Below are positions 17,648-29,252 of a DNA stretch of 64,000 nucleotides, piece after piece; positions within the stretch are counted from its first letter, which is position 1, and every line of letters begins with the position of its first letter. A model generated the notes under the pieces. It was given only the letters and a program-made list of their open reading frames with translations. It had not been told where the DNA came from and searched no databases. Source of the stretch: Mycolicibacterium chubuense NBB4 (GTDB taxonomy: Bacteria > Actinomycetota > Actinomycetes > Mycobacteriales > Mycobacteriaceae); the NCBI RefSeq assembly GCF_000266905.1, contig NC_018027.1, forward strand, positions 496,001 to 560,000, given 5' to 3'. The position numbers and the translations under genes were made by a program.

Positions 17648-19138
17648 CTAGCTGATCTCGTAGTCGCTGACCGGGAAGGCCGCCGCCTCTTTGATCGCGG
17701 TGCGCGTCGACATCGGCCGCAGCAGGCTCGGTTCGCCATGTGGGTTGAAGTAGTAGGACCGCGATGACGCGCAGTTGCCCAGCGTCCACAGCGAGTCGCC
17801 GAGCAGTTCGGTCATCCGGTCCAGGTAGGCGGTGTTGGCCTGCTCGGTGACCTCGAACGTGGTGGCGCCCCGGCGTTTGAGTTCACCGAAAAGCCGGTCC
17901 ATCAACCGCATCTGGTACTCCATGGTGTTGAAGAAGTTCAGGCCCAGGAACGCATACGGACTGGCCAGGCTGAGGTAGTTCGGGAAGTAGGGGATCGACA
18001 CGCCCTGGTAGGCCTGAAACCTGTTCTCCCGCCACCACTTCCCGAGGTTGCGGCCGTTGCGGCCGATCACCTCGATGGCGGGGAAGTTGGCTTCCCACAG
18101 ATCGAATCCGGTGGCGAGCACCAGGGTGTCGATGACGGTCTTGGTGCCGTCGGCGTTGACGATCCCGTCGGCGGTGACGTGGTCGATGCCGTCGCTCTGC
18201 AGGTGCACGTGCGGTTTGGTGAACGTGCGGAAGTAGCTGTTGGAGAAGGTCGGCCGCTTGCACCCGATGTCGTAGTCGGGTGTCAGCCGGCGTCGCAGTT
18301 CCTTGTCCCGGATCTGGATGAACTGGTTGATCTTGCACAGGTCCATCGCCGAGATGTTCAGGCGGCGGAACAACGGAACGCGGTAGTGCACGACGCCGAT
18401 GTTGATCATCATCTCGTAGATGGTGTCGGTGATCGCCCGGACGATGCGCTGCGTCCAGTTCATTCGGGCGAACAGGCGTTTGGTGCGCTCCGAGATCCGG
18501 ACGTCGAGCTTGGGTGCGACCCAGATCGGGGTGCGTTGGTAGACCGTGAGGTCGGCCGCCTTCTTCGCCAGCTCCGGAATCAGCTGCACGGCGGTGGCGC
18601 CCGTCCCGATGACGGCGATCCTGTCTCCGGCCGGGTCGTAGGAGTCGTCCCACGCGGTGGTGTGGATGACGCGTCCGTCGAAGCTGGTGATGCCCGGAAT
18701 GTCGGGCATGCGCGGCTGCGACAGGAACCCGGTGGCGGTGATCAGGTACCGCGCGTCCAGCGTCTCACCGCCGGCCAGGGCGACGTGCCAGGCCTGCGCC
18801 TCCTCGTCCCAGCGCGCGCCTTCGACGACGGTGGAGAAGCGCATGTGCCTGCGGACGTCGTACTTGTCGGCGACGTCGTCGGCGTACTGCTTGATCTCGG
18901 CTCCGGTGGAGAACAGGCGGGACCAGTTCGGGTTCGGCTCGAAGAAGTACGAGTACGTGGTGGTGGGGACGTCCACCGCCAGGCCCGGGTAGTGGTTGAC
19001 GTACCACGTCCCACCCAGGTCGTCCTCGCGGTCCAGGATCACGAAGTTCTCGTAGCCCATCCGCTTGAGCTGGATGGCCGCTCCGATTCCTGCGAACCCG
19101 GCTCCCACGATGACTGCGTCGTAGTGCTCCGCATTCAT
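17648..19138 (-). CDS. Baeyer-Villiger-type flavin monooxygenase
   Basis: Second type I Baeyer-Villiger monooxygenase of the window, 496 residues and a different subfamily from the EthA-like one. VIVGAGFAGIGAAIQLKRMG starts the FAD domain, the fingerprint FDGRVIHTTAWD lies near residue 150, and IAVIGTGATAVQLIPELA is the NADPH motif. ATGFLSQP and LATGFD are the usual flavoprotein ATG motifs. The aromatic-rich C-terminal part (WRENRFQAYQGVSIPYFPNY) suggests a bulky hydrophobic ketone substrate such as a lipid or steroid, which is inference. The DoxX-like gene is immediately downstream. Confidence 0.92.
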   Translation of the reverse strand: MNAEHYDAVIVGAGFAGIGAAIQLKRMGYENFVILDREDDLGGTWYVNHYPGLAVDVPTTTYSYFFEPNPNWSRLFSTGAEIKQYADDVADKYDVRRHMRFSTVVEGARWDEEAQAWHVALAGGETLDARYLITATGFLSQPRMPDIPGITSFDGRVIHTTAWDDSYDPAGDRIAVIGTGATAVQLIPELAKKAADLTVYQRTPIWVAPKLDVRISERTKRLFARMNWTQRIVRAITDTIYEMMINIGVVHYRVPLFRRLNISAMDLCKINQFIQIRDKELRRRLTPDYDIGCKRPTFSNSYFRTFTKPHVHLQSDGIDHVTADGIVNADGTKTVIDTLVLATGFDLWEANFPAIEVIGRNGRNLGKWWRENRFQAYQGVSIPYFPNYLSLASPYAFLGLNFFNTMEYQMRLMDRLFGELKRRGATTFEVTEQANTAYLDRMTELLGDSLWTLGNCASSRSYYFNPHGEPSLLRPMSTRTAIKEAAAFPVSDYEIS

Positions 19139-19169
19139 GGCGTTGACGGTACCCGAGGTCCGGTGAAAC

Positions 19170-19847
19170 TCAGCCTTTGATGGAGCCCGCCCGCGGGGGA
19201 TCGAGGGTGGCGATGCAGGTCACCGCGCGGTCCCCGCCGGCCCACGTGTCCGCGGTCGGGTACAGCACGTAGAGCTGGACGGAGTCGTCGGTCATCGCCG
19301 CGGGGGAGTATGCGGACAGCTCGGGTCCGCACCGCTGGTGGTAGCTCTGTACGGCAGCTTGGCCGGGGAAGTCGCCGTCGGGGATCGTCAGCACCGCGAA
19401 CACCTCACCGGCGTGGGGCTTGTCGCAACCGATCGTCTGGACGCGGACGACCTTGTCGCCGGCCGGGATCTCGGCCAGGCAGTCCCCGACCTTGACGTCG
19501 GTGGCGGTGACGTTGCCTTTGCCGACGACGCCCTGCAGCAGGACGACCGCGCCGACGGCGAGGATCCAGAGCACCGACAGCGCGATCGCCACGACCGACA
19601 TCACCCGTCCGCGCCGGTAGGTGTTCGCTTTGACCAGGCCGACGATGCCGCACACGAGGCTGATCACGACGCCGCCGACGAGGCCGAAGATCAGGCCGAC
19701 GATGGCCCACCAGTTGGTGCGCGGCGGCGGTCCGGAATACGCCGGCTGCCCGCCGGCGTGCTGATAGGGCAACGGCGGTGGCGGCGGGTAGGCACCTCCG
19801 GGTCCGCCCGGCGGCAACCCGGGGGGAGGCGGTGGTGGCACGGTCAC
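19170..19847 (-). CDS. DUF4190 membrane protein with extracytoplasmic domain
   Basis: 225 residues. A Pro/Gly-rich cytoplasmic N-terminus (about 1-43) precedes two membrane helices (WWAIVGLIFGLVGGVVISLV and VVAIALSVLWILAVGAVVLL), the DUF4190 arrangement. After the second helix an outside domain of about 120 residues carries four cysteines (VGDCL, IGCDKPH, QRCGP, VTCIA), like the septum-formation-type domain in actinobacteria. It occupies the place of M. tuberculosis Rv0420c, a membrane protein, as remembered. Function unknown; the proline-rich end suggests protein interactions. Confidence 0.8.
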   Translation of the reverse strand: MTVPPPPPPGLPPGGPGGAYPPPPPLPYQHAGGQPAYSGPPPRTNWWAIVGLIFGLVGGVVISLVCGIVGLVKANTYRRGRVMSVVAIALSVLWILAVGAVVLLQGVVGKGNVTATDVKVGDCLAEIPAGDKVVRVQTIGCDKPHAGEVFAVLTIPDGDFPGQAAVQSYHQRCGPELSAYSPAAMTDDSVQLYVLYPTADTWAGGDRAVTCIATLDPPRAGSIKG

Positions 19848-19895
19848 GACGCGACGATAGCAGCGAAGCCCGTGCTCAGCCCGGGTTTCTCGGGC

Positions 19896-20524
19896 TCAGC
19901 CGAGCAAACTTACGGCAGCGTCGATTGCCAGCGCTGGCACATCGAGTTTCTTCGACGCGAGGTCGTGGCGGGCGCCGGTGATCTCGACGATCACCGTCGG
20001 CGCGGCGATGAGCGCGGCGGCCGGCCGGAGTTCGTCGAGGGTGCCGAACGGGTCCGACGTCCCGTGGGTGAAGACCGTCGGCACGGTGATGCGGGGCAGG
20101 TGCTCGGTACGCGCCCGCTCCGGCCTGCCCGGGGGGTGCAGCGGATAGGAGAACAGCGCCAGAACGTCGACGGCCAAGCCGTCTGCCACCGCCATGGACG
20201 TCAGCCGGCCACCATACGAGTGGCCGCCGGCGACAACGGGCAGGCGCGGTCCGTCGGCCAGGGCGCGAACGGCACCGACCGCCTCGACGATGCCGGCCAG
20301 GTCGGCGGCGGACGAGCCCGAGGGCGGCCCCTTGGGACGGCGCCGCCGGTAGGGCAGGTTGTAGCGCACCGCGAGCCAGCCGCGGCGGGCCCATTCCTCA
20401 CAGAGGGCGGTCAGCATCGGAGATTCCCGGCTGCCGCCGGCGCCGTGGGTCAGTGCGACGACACCCTGCGGTGTGCTGTCGGGTCGATGCACGACGCCCG
20501 CGATCGCCGGGATCTCGGTCGGCG

Positions 20525-20528
<4 letters not shown>
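19896..20528 (-). CDS. Small alpha/beta hydrolase coupled to thiD
   Basis: 210-residue serine hydrolase of the dienelactone/KANL type: oxyanion region LTHGAGGSRESPML, nucleophile elbow GGHSYGGR, acid in HGTSDPFG, and His in GARHDL. No signal peptide or lid is evident. The GTG start overlaps the thiD stop (GTGA), making it the third gene of the riboswitch-controlled thiC-thiD operon. M. tuberculosis has the same neighbour (Rv0421c, about 209 residues, as remembered), so the linkage is conserved. A thiamine-related hydrolysis is possible but unsupported by motif. Confidence 0.88.
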
Positions 20529-23030
<2,502 letters not shown>

Positions 23031-23070
23031 ACTCCAACGTAGCGCAGCCGTGAGGAAGTCGGCAGGGGGA

Positions 23071-23109
23071 ATATGTTTTGGAGCTGCCAGATTTGTATAG
23101 CTAACATAT
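23071..23109. promoter_or_regulatory. AT-rich bidirectional promoter region with long inverted repeat
   Basis: Between the divergent thiC riboswitch and the MFS gene, a markedly AT-rich stretch carries a perfect 7-bp inverted repeat, ATATGTT (23071-23077) and AACATAT (23103-23109), with TTGTATAGC between the arms. The AT-richness against the GC-rich surroundings makes this the likely start region for one or both transcripts. Arm spacing of about three helical turns could suit a repressor dimer of dimers. No cognate regulator is adjacent. Confidence 0.4.
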
Positions 23110-23165
23110 GTGTTTTCCGGCCGCGATCTCGCGCCCGCGACTTTGATACGAAAAGCGACGACACG

Positions 23166-24953
23166 ATGACGACGGACGTACCGACCGACATGACGACCGG
23201 CACAGACGCGGCCAAGCCGCCGGTGGCAGCGAACCCGATGCTGAGCGCGACGTCGCTGCGCCGCGTGCGGATGGACCACGAACACCCCTTCTACAAGTGG
23301 ATCGTGCTGTCCAACACCACGCTGGGCACGCTGCTCGCGACCATCAACGCGTCGATCGTGTTGATCTCGCTGCCCGCGATCTTCCGCGGCATCGGGCTCA
23401 ACCCGCTGGCCGCCGGCAACGTCAGCTACCTGCTGTGGATGCTGATGGGCTACCTGGTCGTGACCGCGGTGCTGGTGGTGCCATTCGGCCGGCTCGGCGA
23501 CATGTTCGGCCGCGTCCGCATCTACAACCTCGGGTTCGCGGTGTTCACCGTCGCCGCCGTCGCCCTGTCCTTCGATCCGTTCCACCTCGGCGGCGGTGCG
23601 GTCTGGCTGATCGCCTGGCGGGTGGTTCAAGGTGTCGGCGGAGCGATGCTCATGTCCTCGTCGTCGGCGATCCTGACCGACGCGTTCCCGGCCAACCAGC
23701 GGGGCATGGCGCTCGGCGTCAACATGGTCGCCGCGGTCGCCGGCTCGTTCCTCGGCCTGCTCATCGGCGGGTTCCTCTCCGAATGGCACTGGAAGGCCAT
23801 CTTCTGGGTCGGTGTGCCGATCGGCATCCTCGGCACCATCTGGAGCATCCGATCGCTCAAGGAACTCGGCGTGCGCACGCCCGGGCGGCTGGACTGGGGC
23901 GGGACGCTGACCTTCGGTGTGGGCCTGACCGTGCTGCTGGTCGGCATCACTTACGGCATCCAGCCCTACGGTTCGTCGACCACCGGGTGGACCAATCCGG
24001 CGGTGCTCGGCGCGATCGTGGTGGGCCTGGCCCTGCTCGTGGCGTTCTGCTTCATCGAGCTGCGCGTTGCCCAACCGATGGTCAACATCCGGCTGTTCCG
24101 CTCCACGTCGTTCGGCATGGGCAACCTCGCCGGACTGATGTCGTCGGTCGGCCGGGGCGGTCTGCAGTTCATGCTGATCATCTGGCTGCAGGGCATCTGG
24201 CTGCCGCTGCACGGCTTCAGCTTCGAATCCACCCCGCTGTGGGCGGGCATCTACATGTTGCCGATGACGGCGGGCTTCCTGATGGCGGGTCCGTTGGCCG
24301 GCTCGCTGTCGGACCGCTTCGGCGCACGGCCGTTCACCGTCGGCGGGATGCTGCTGATGGCGGTGACGTTCGTCGGCCTGGTGCTGATCCCGGTGAACTT
24401 CGACTACTGGGTGTTCGCGGTGCTGGTGTTCCTCAACGGCCTCGGCGGCGGGATCTTCACCGCACCCAACACCGCCGCGATCATGTCCAGCGTCCCGTCC
24501 GCCGAGCGCGGCGCAGCCTCCGGGGTGCGCGCCACGTTCTTCAACGCGGGCTCGTCGCTGTCGATCGGGATCTTCTTCTCGCTGATGATCGTCGGACTGG
24601 CGAACACGCTGCCGGGCGCGATGAGCAGCGGTCTGCAGGCCCAGGGGGTGTCCAGCTCGGTGGCCCACGACGTGGCCAACCTGCCGCCGGTCGGCAGCCT
24701 GTTCGCGGCGTTCCTCGGGTACAACCCGATCGCCGAACTGCTGGAGCCCTTCCATGCGCTGCAGCAGCCCGGCGTCAACGCCGACGTGCTGACCGGCAAG
24801 ACCTTCTTCCCCGAACTCATCACCCAGCCGTTCCACGCGGGGCTGGTCGTCGTGTTCATCGCCGCCGCCGTGATGATGCTGATCGGTGCGGTCGCGTCGA
24901 TGTTCAACCCCGGTCGCTACGGCATCGAGGCCGGCGCCGACAACGCGGCCTGA
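23166..24953 (+). CDS. MFS drug exporter, DHA2 (14-TM) family
   Basis: 595-residue proton-driven efflux protein of the EmrB/QacA type with about 14 hydrophobic segments. Motif A is present as [14 protein letters not shown] after helix 2, and motif C-like [15 protein letters not shown] follows. [22 protein letters not shown] in helix 1 (in part) is usual for DHA2. The start was set at the ATG of [12 protein letters not shown]; upstream codons to 23073 are AT-rich promoter DNA. It is divergent from thiC. The substrate is unknown; small toxic organics are usual for this family. Confidence 0.9.
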   Translation: MTTDVPTDMTTGTDAAKPPVAANPMLSATSLRRVRMDHEHPFYKWIVLSNTTLGTLLATINASIVLISLPAIFRGIGLNPLAAGNVSYLLWMLMGYLVVTAVLVVPFGRLGDMFGRVRIYNLGFAVFTVAAVALSFDPFHLGGGAVWLIAWRVVQGVGGAMLMSSSSAILTDAFPANQRGMALGVNMVAAVAGSFLGLLIGGFLSEWHWKAIFWVGVPIGILGTIWSIRSLKELGVRTPGRLDWGGTLTFGVGLTVLLVGITYGIQPYGSSTTGWTNPAVLGAIVVGLALLVAFCFIELRVAQPMVNIRLFRSTSFGMGNLAGLMSSVGRGGLQFMLIIWLQGIWLPLHGFSFESTPLWAGIYMLPMTAGFLMAGPLAGSLSDRFGARPFTVGGMLLMAVTFVGLVLIPVNFDYWVFAVLVFLNGLGGGIFTAPNTAAIMSSVPSAERGAASGVRATFFNAGSSLSIGIFFSLMIVGLANTLPGAMSSGLQAQGVSSSVAHDVANLPPVGSLFAAFLGYNPIAELLEPFHALQQPGVNADVLTGKTFFPELITQPFHAGLVVVFIAAAVMMLIGAVASMFNPGRYGIEAGADNAA

Positions 24954-24998
24954 CTCACAGCGGACTCCAAGGTGTGACACTGCCCACGTATCGGGTAC

Positions 24999-25943
24999 AT
25001 GCGGGGCATGACGACCACCGACGACCGTCCCGAAGAGGTACGCCTGCAGGCGCTCGACCACGCTGACGAGACCAGGGCGGCGATGGCCGCCAAGCGGGAG
25101 GACAGTGGCGGCGGGCTGTCCGGATGGGTGGCGCAGCGGGCCGGGGAATGGGACCTGAGCGGCCAGGACGAGGCGACGATGCAGCGCCAGAAGTACTTCT
25201 GGAACACACTCGTCGACTACTGGTTCCGGATGGAGTTCGACGGCTGGGAGAACCTGCCCGACTCGCCCGTGCTGCTGGTCGGCATCCACTCCGGCGCCCC
25301 CTTCGTGTGGGACGCGTGGACCGTCGGCGTGCACTGGTGGCGGCGGTTCGGCCAGCAACGGCCCCTGCACGGCACCGCGCACGACGCGTTGATGGCGATT
25401 CCGGTGATCGGCCGGTACTTCCGCGCGATGGGAGTGCTGCCCGCCGCGCCGGACTCCATCGCGACCGCGCTGGCCGAGGGCCGCGACGTGGCGTTGTGGC
25501 CCGGTGGCGAGGTGGACTCGCTGCGGCCGTGGAGCGAACGTGACCAGGCGAACCTGGCCGGGCGCAAGGGCTTTGTGAAGATGGCGATCAAGGCGGGGGT
25601 GCCCATCGTGCCGATCGCGACGGTGGGCGGCGCCGACGCGATGCCCGTGCTGATCCGCGGTGACGGGTTGTCCCGAGCGCTACGGCTCGACAAGATGTTG
25701 CGGCTCAAGGTGTTTCCGCTCGCGGTCTCGCTGCCGTGGGGTATCGCACCCGCAGCGTTGCCGCAGTTCCCGTTGCCCGCCAAGATCCGTACCCGGCTGA
25801 TGCCCGCGATCGAGCTCGATCACGACCCCGCTCGTGCCGACGACGACGACTACGTCGAGCGCAAGTACCGCGAGGTGCAGGACAGCATCCAGCGCGGAAT
25901 GGATGCGCTGGCCCGCAAGCGCGCCTTCCCGCTCTTCGGGTGA
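24999..25943 (+). CDS. Lysophospholipid/glycerolipid acyltransferase-like protein
   Basis: 314 residues (312 from the ATG at 25008). The core resembles PlsC/DGAT2-type acyltransferases: LLVGIHSGAPFVWDAW holds the probable catalytic His and Asp, but seven residues apart rather than the four of HX4D; LWPGGEVDSLRPWSER corresponds to the substrate-binding PEGT/PGG motif; GVPIVPIATVGG is the third block. The absence of a clear membrane helix suggests peripheral association. It probably acylates a lipid intermediate; the acceptor is unknown. It converges with xthA, 7 nt apart. Confidence 0.8.
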   Translation: MRGMTTTDDRPEEVRLQALDHADETRAAMAAKREDSGGGLSGWVAQRAGEWDLSGQDEATMQRQKYFWNTLVDYWFRMEFDGWENLPDSPVLLVGIHSGAPFVWDAWTVGVHWWRRFGQQRPLHGTAHDALMAIPVIGRYFRAMGVLPAAPDSIATALAEGRDVALWPGGEVDSLRPWSERDQANLAGRKGFVKMAIKAGVPIVPIATVGGADAMPVLIRGDGLSRALRLDKMLRLKVFPLAVSLPWGIAPAALPQFPLPAKIRTRLMPAIELDHDPARADDDDYVERKYREVQDSIQRGMDALARKRAFPLFG

Positions 25944-25950
25944 GCCGTCC

Positions 25951-26769
25951 TCAGCCGGTGAGCGTCACCACCACCGGTGCGTGGTCACTGGGTGATCCGA
26001 CGCGGTCCTTGCCGGTCTTGCGTTCGTCGCGGGCGATCTCGGCGCGTTCGACGCGCTGCGCGAGCGAGGGGGAGCCGAGGATGAAATCGATACGCATGCC
26101 GCGGTTCTTGGGGAAGCGGAGTTGCGTGTAGTCCCAGTAGGTGAAGACCGCCGGCCCCGGGGTGTACGGCCGGACCAGGTCGCTGAACCCGGTCTCGACG
26201 ATGGCGTCGAAGGCGCTGCGTTCGGGCACGGTCACGTGCGTGCTGCCCTGATAGGCCTCGACACTCCACACGTCCTCGTCGGTCGGCGCGATGTTCCAGT
26301 CACCGACCAGGGCGATCTGTGCCGACGGGTCGTCGGCCAACCATGTCGCAGCGGTTTCCCGAAGGGCGGCAAGCCATTTCAGTTTGTAGAGATAGTGAGG
26401 CGAGTCCACGGTGCGGCCGTTGGGGATGTAGAGACTCCACACCCGCACCCCGTTGCAGGTCGCGCCCAGCGCCCGCGCCTCGGCGACCGCCTCGGCCTCC
26501 GGTTTGTCGCTCCACGACGGCTGGCCGGCGAAGCCCACCTCGACGTCGTCGATGCCGACCCGCGACGCGATGGCCACCCCGTTCCACTGGTTGAACCCGC
26601 AGTGCACGACGTCGTAGCCGAGGGCGGCGAACGGCATCGTCGGGAACTGGTCATCGGAGCACTTCGTCTCCTGCATCGCCAGCACGTCGACGTCGGCGCG
26701 CTCCAGCCAGTCGGTGACCCGATCGACCCGGGCGCGGATCGAGTTCACGTTCCACGTCGCCAGTCGCAT
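25951..26769 (-). CDS. xthA: Exodeoxyribonuclease III / AP endonuclease XthA
   Basis: 272-residue AP endonuclease of the EEP superfamily for base-excision repair. Motifs: MRLATWNVNSIRARVDRV at the N-terminus, AMQETKC (metal-binding Glu), LVGDWNIAPTDEDV (Asp, Asn), RIDFILGS and SPSDHAPVVV (catalytic Asp-His). Position equals M. tuberculosis Rv0427c as remembered. The GTG at 26778 (adding VST) overlaps the GNAT stop as GTGA and may be the true start. Order on the minus strand is def-GNAT-xthA. Confidence 0.94.
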   Translation of the reverse strand: MRLATWNVNSIRARVDRVTDWLERADVDVLAMQETKCSDDQFPTMPFAALGYDVVHCGFNQWNGVAIASRVGIDDVEVGFAGQPSWSDKPEAEAVAEARALGATCNGVRVWSLYIPNGRTVDSPHYLYKLKWLAALRETAATWLADDPSAQIALVGDWNIAPTDEDVWSVEAYQGSTHVTVPERSAFDAIVETGFSDLVRPYTPGPAVFTYWDYTQLRFPKNRGMRIDFILGSPSLAQRVERAEIARDERKTGKDRVGSPSDHAPVVVTLTG

Positions 26770-26774
26770 GGTGC

Positions 26775-27668
26775 TCACAGTAGGTCCTCGGCCCGCACGT
26801 AGCGCGAGCGGTGGTGCTCGGTGAATCCCATTGCTTCGTAGAGCCTGCGGGCGGCGTCGTTCTCGGCGACGACCTGCACGTAGGCGCGCGTCGCGCCGTG
26901 GTGGCCGGCCCAGATCAGCAAGCCTTCGCAGAGCCGCCGGGCCAGGCCACGGCGCCGCGCCGCCGCAGCGACGTGCACCGCGGACACCCCTGCCCACCGG
27001 GTGCCGTCGGGTGCCTCGGTCACCGCGACCCGCCCCACCGCGGCGCCGGCCAGTTGTCCGAACGCCACCTCGCCGTCGACGACCGCGGTCAGGACGTCCA
27101 CCGGCACGTCGCGTTCGTACACCGCCAGCCATGCTGGGTCCGGTCGCGACGCCACCGCCACCGCCTTCGGTTCGCCGAGCGCGAGATCCGTTGTCATGAA
27201 CAGGTTCTCCGCGTCGACGGGCACACCGTCCGGAATGCGGAACAAGCGGTCGGGAGCCGACACCAGTGCGGGCACTCCGCGCGCGGCGTACCAGTCGGCT
27301 ACCGCCGCGATCTCCGCGTGCGAGGTGAAGTGCAGGGGCACAGCGGAATTGGCTCGGCGGGTGATGCCACCGCCGTACCGCAGCAGCCAGCCGTCGAGCC
27401 ACTGCTGCTCGGTTCCGGGCCATGCGAGGGCGGCGGCGTGCTCGAGGTTGCGGATCTCCCCGGCCCGGACCGGGATCTCAGGGACGACCCGCACCGCGAC
27501 GACGTCCTCCCGCGCGATGGTGACGACGTCACCGCGTCGGGTGCGCACCCGCACCGCCGGTTCGCGTTGCTCCACATGCCCGACCACGTCGGTGAACGGT
27601 CGGGCCTCGTCCGCCGGCAGCCGGTAGCGGAGGCTGACGCGCGCACCCACCTCGGGGACGTCGACCAC
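26775..27668 (-). CDS. GNAT family N-acetyltransferase
   Basis: About 297 residues: an N-terminal beta-rich part (ARVSLRYRLPADEA to VAVRVVPEIP, about 1-75) like a small SH3-type barrel, then a GNAT domain whose acetyl-CoA loop is AARRRGLARRL near residue 245 and whose end reads NDAARRLYEAMGFTEHHRSR. Start chosen at the GTG of VVDVPEVGARV, 2 nt after the def stop; the longer reading overlaps def. Same order as M. tuberculosis Rv0428c between def and xthA. Substrate unknown. Confidence 0.87.
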   Translation of the reverse strand: MVDVPEVGARVSLRYRLPADEARPFTDVVGHVEQREPAVRVRTRRGDVVTIAREDVVAVRVVPEIPVRAGEIRNLEHAAALAWPGTEQQWLDGWLLRYGGGITRRANSAVPLHFTSHAEIAAVADWYAARGVPALVSAPDRLFRIPDGVPVDAENLFMTTDLALGEPKAVAVASRPDPAWLAVYERDVPVDVLTAVVDGEVAFGQLAGAAVGRVAVTEAPDGTRWAGVSAVHVAAAARRRGLARRLCEGLLIWAGHHGATRAYVQVVAENDAARRLYEAMGFTEHHRSRYVRAEDLL

Positions 27669-27670
27669 CG

Positions 27671-28264
27671 TCAGTGACCGAAAGGGTCGGGATCCTCGCC
27701 GGGCATCCATGTCAGCCCCGGGACACCCCAGCCGTGTGACTTGACCGCCCGCTTGGCGCTGCGGGCATTGCGGCCGATCAACCGGTCCAGGTAGAGAAAC
27801 CCGTCCAGGTGGCCCGTCTCGTGTTGCAGCATCCGGGCGAACAGGTCATCTCCCTCGATGGTGATCGGCGTGCCGTCGGCATCCAGGCCCGTCACCCGCG
27901 CCCACGACGCGCGCCCGGTCGGGAACGACTCACCGGGAACCGACAGGCACCCCTCATCGTCGTCGTCGGGGTCCGGCATGGTCTCCGGCACCTCCGAGGT
28001 CTCGAGCACCGGGTTGACCACGACGCCCCGGCGCCGCGTGGTCTTGCCGCGCGCATCGGCGCAGTCGTAGACGAACACCCGCTTGGCGACCCCGATCTGG
28101 TTGGCCGCGAGACCGACGCCGTGGGCGGCGTCCATCGTGTCGTAGAGATCGGTGATGAGATCCGCGAGATCGGCCGGCAGCGAACCGTCCTCGGCGACGG
28201 GGATCGGTTCGGTCGCGGTGTGCAGGACGGGATCGCCCACGATGCAGATCGGTCGTACGGCCAT
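27671..28264 (-). CDS. def: Peptide deformylase
   Basis: 197-residue metalloenzyme that removes the N-formyl group from nascent proteins. All three motifs are present: [18 protein letters not shown] (metal Cys) and QHETGHLDG (two metal His, catalytic Glu). An acidic insertion PDPDDDDEG precedes motif 2, as in mycobacterial Def. Length equals the M. tuberculosis protein (197). It heads the def-GNAT-xthA unit and is divergent from the DUF3263 gene. Confidence 0.96.
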   Translation of the reverse strand: MAVRPICIVGDPVLHTATEPIPVAEDGSLPADLADLITDLYDTMDAAHGVGLAANQIGVAKRVFVYDCADARGKTTRRRGVVVNPVLETSEVPETMPDPDDDDEGCLSVPGESFPTGRASWARVTGLDADGTPITIEGDDLFARMLQHETGHLDGFLYLDRLIGRNARSAKRAVKSHGWGVPGLTWMPGEDPDPFGH

Positions 28265-28401
28265 GCAGGGAAGCTTAGGTGGGCAGGCTCCGGCGCCGAC
28301 TCGCGGACTTTGGTGACGCCGACGGTGTCGACGGCGTGATTGAATACTCGCCGAAACCACAGGGATGTCATTTCGATTTTCGGAAGGGTCCAAGAAGCGA
28401 T

Positions 28402-28710
28402 ATGGACGGCGCCATCGCGCGGACTGAGCAATCCGGAGGCGATACCGAACCCACCGATGGCCTGACCCGGCGGGAGCACGACATCCTGGCCTTCGAGCGG
28501 CAGTGGTGGAAGTACGCGGGGTCCAAGGAGGACGCCATCAAGGAGTTGTTCTCCATGTCGGCGACCCGCTACTACCAGGTGCTGAGCGCGCTGGTCGACC
28601 GGCCCGAAGCGCTGGCTGCCGACCCGATGCTGGTCAAGCGGCTGCGCCGGCTGCGGGCGAGCAGGCAGAAGGCCCGCGCGGCGCGCCGTCTCGGCTTCGA
28701 AGTCACCTGA
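28402..28710 (+). CDS. DUF3263 protein (Rv0430-like)
   Basis: 102 residues, highly charged, with the conserved core [20 protein letters not shown], then [20 protein letters not shown], and a basic tail [20 protein letters not shown]. The middle resembles a helix-turn-helix, and the basic end suggests nucleic-acid binding. Nearly identical to M. tuberculosis Rv0430 as remembered, which supports the ATG at 28402 over the longer upstream reading. Function unknown. Confidence 0.9.
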   Translation: MDGAIARTEQSGGDTEPTDGLTRREHDILAFERQWWKYAGSKEDAIKELFSMSATRYYQVLSALVDRPEALAADPMLVKRLRRLRASRQKARAARRLGFEVT

Positions 28711-28772
28711 CCCGACCGGGGCTTTCCGGCGAGCCGGGACCGTCGTTTTCCCGGATCGCTGCCAGGTGTCGA

Positions 28773-28778
28773 TACAGT
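28773..28778 (+). promoter_or_regulatory. Probable -10 box of the LytR_C gene
   Basis: TACAGT fits the mycobacterial -10 form TANNNT and stands 8 nt before the ATG at 28787, so the transcript would be leaderless or nearly so. No strong -35 is visible at the right distance, which is common for mycobacterial housekeeping promoters. Confidence 0.45.
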
Positions 28779-28786
28779 AGGCGCCG

Positions 28787-29242
28787 ATGAACCAGCGAGA
28801 ATCCTCCGGGCTACCCCTGCGCGCCATGGTGATGGTGCTGCTGTTCCTCGGTGTCGTGTTCCTTCTCGTCGGCTTCCAGGCGATGGGCGGCGGCTCCGAC
28901 AACAGTGACTCGTCCCTCGCGACGTCGGTGACGAGCACGAGCGCGGCGCCGACGAGGACGCCGGCGCCGGCCAAGCCGGACGTGCGGGTGTTCAACATCT
29001 CCACCACCGAAGGCGCGGCGGAATCCACGGCCAATCGGCTGCGCGAGGCGGGCTGGAACGTCACCGAGACCGGCAACCTCACATTGCCCGACACCACGGT
29101 CACCACAGTCTTCTTCAGTGACGCCCCCGGCGAACAGAAAGCCGCCGACGACATCGGCAGATTGCTCGAGGCGCCGGTGGCTCCCCGGGTCCCCGAGCTG
29201 AGGGACCAGCCGCCGGGCGTGGTGGTGGCGGTCACCGGTTAG
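28787..29242 (+). CDS. LytR_C domain membrane protein (Rv0431-like)
   Basis: 151 residues: a short cytoplasmic start, one membrane helix ([18 protein letters not shown], about 13-31), a Ser/Thr/Pro/Ala linker, and an outside LytR_C-type domain ([20 protein letters not shown] onward). The VxVFN-x-A/G-x-A pattern is typical. It corresponds to M. tuberculosis Rv0431, a tuberculin-related peptide linked with vesicle release as I recall. sodC starts 10 nt after its stop. Confidence 0.88.
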   Translation: MNQRESSGLPLRAMVMVLLFLGVVFLLVGFQAMGGGSDNSDSSLATSVTSTSAAPTRTPAPAKPDVRVFNISTTEGAAESTANRLREAGWNVTETGNLTLPDTTVTTVFFSDAPGEQKAADDIGRLLEAPVAPRVPELRDQPPGVVVAVTG

Positions 29243-29252
29243 GCTCTTGCTC

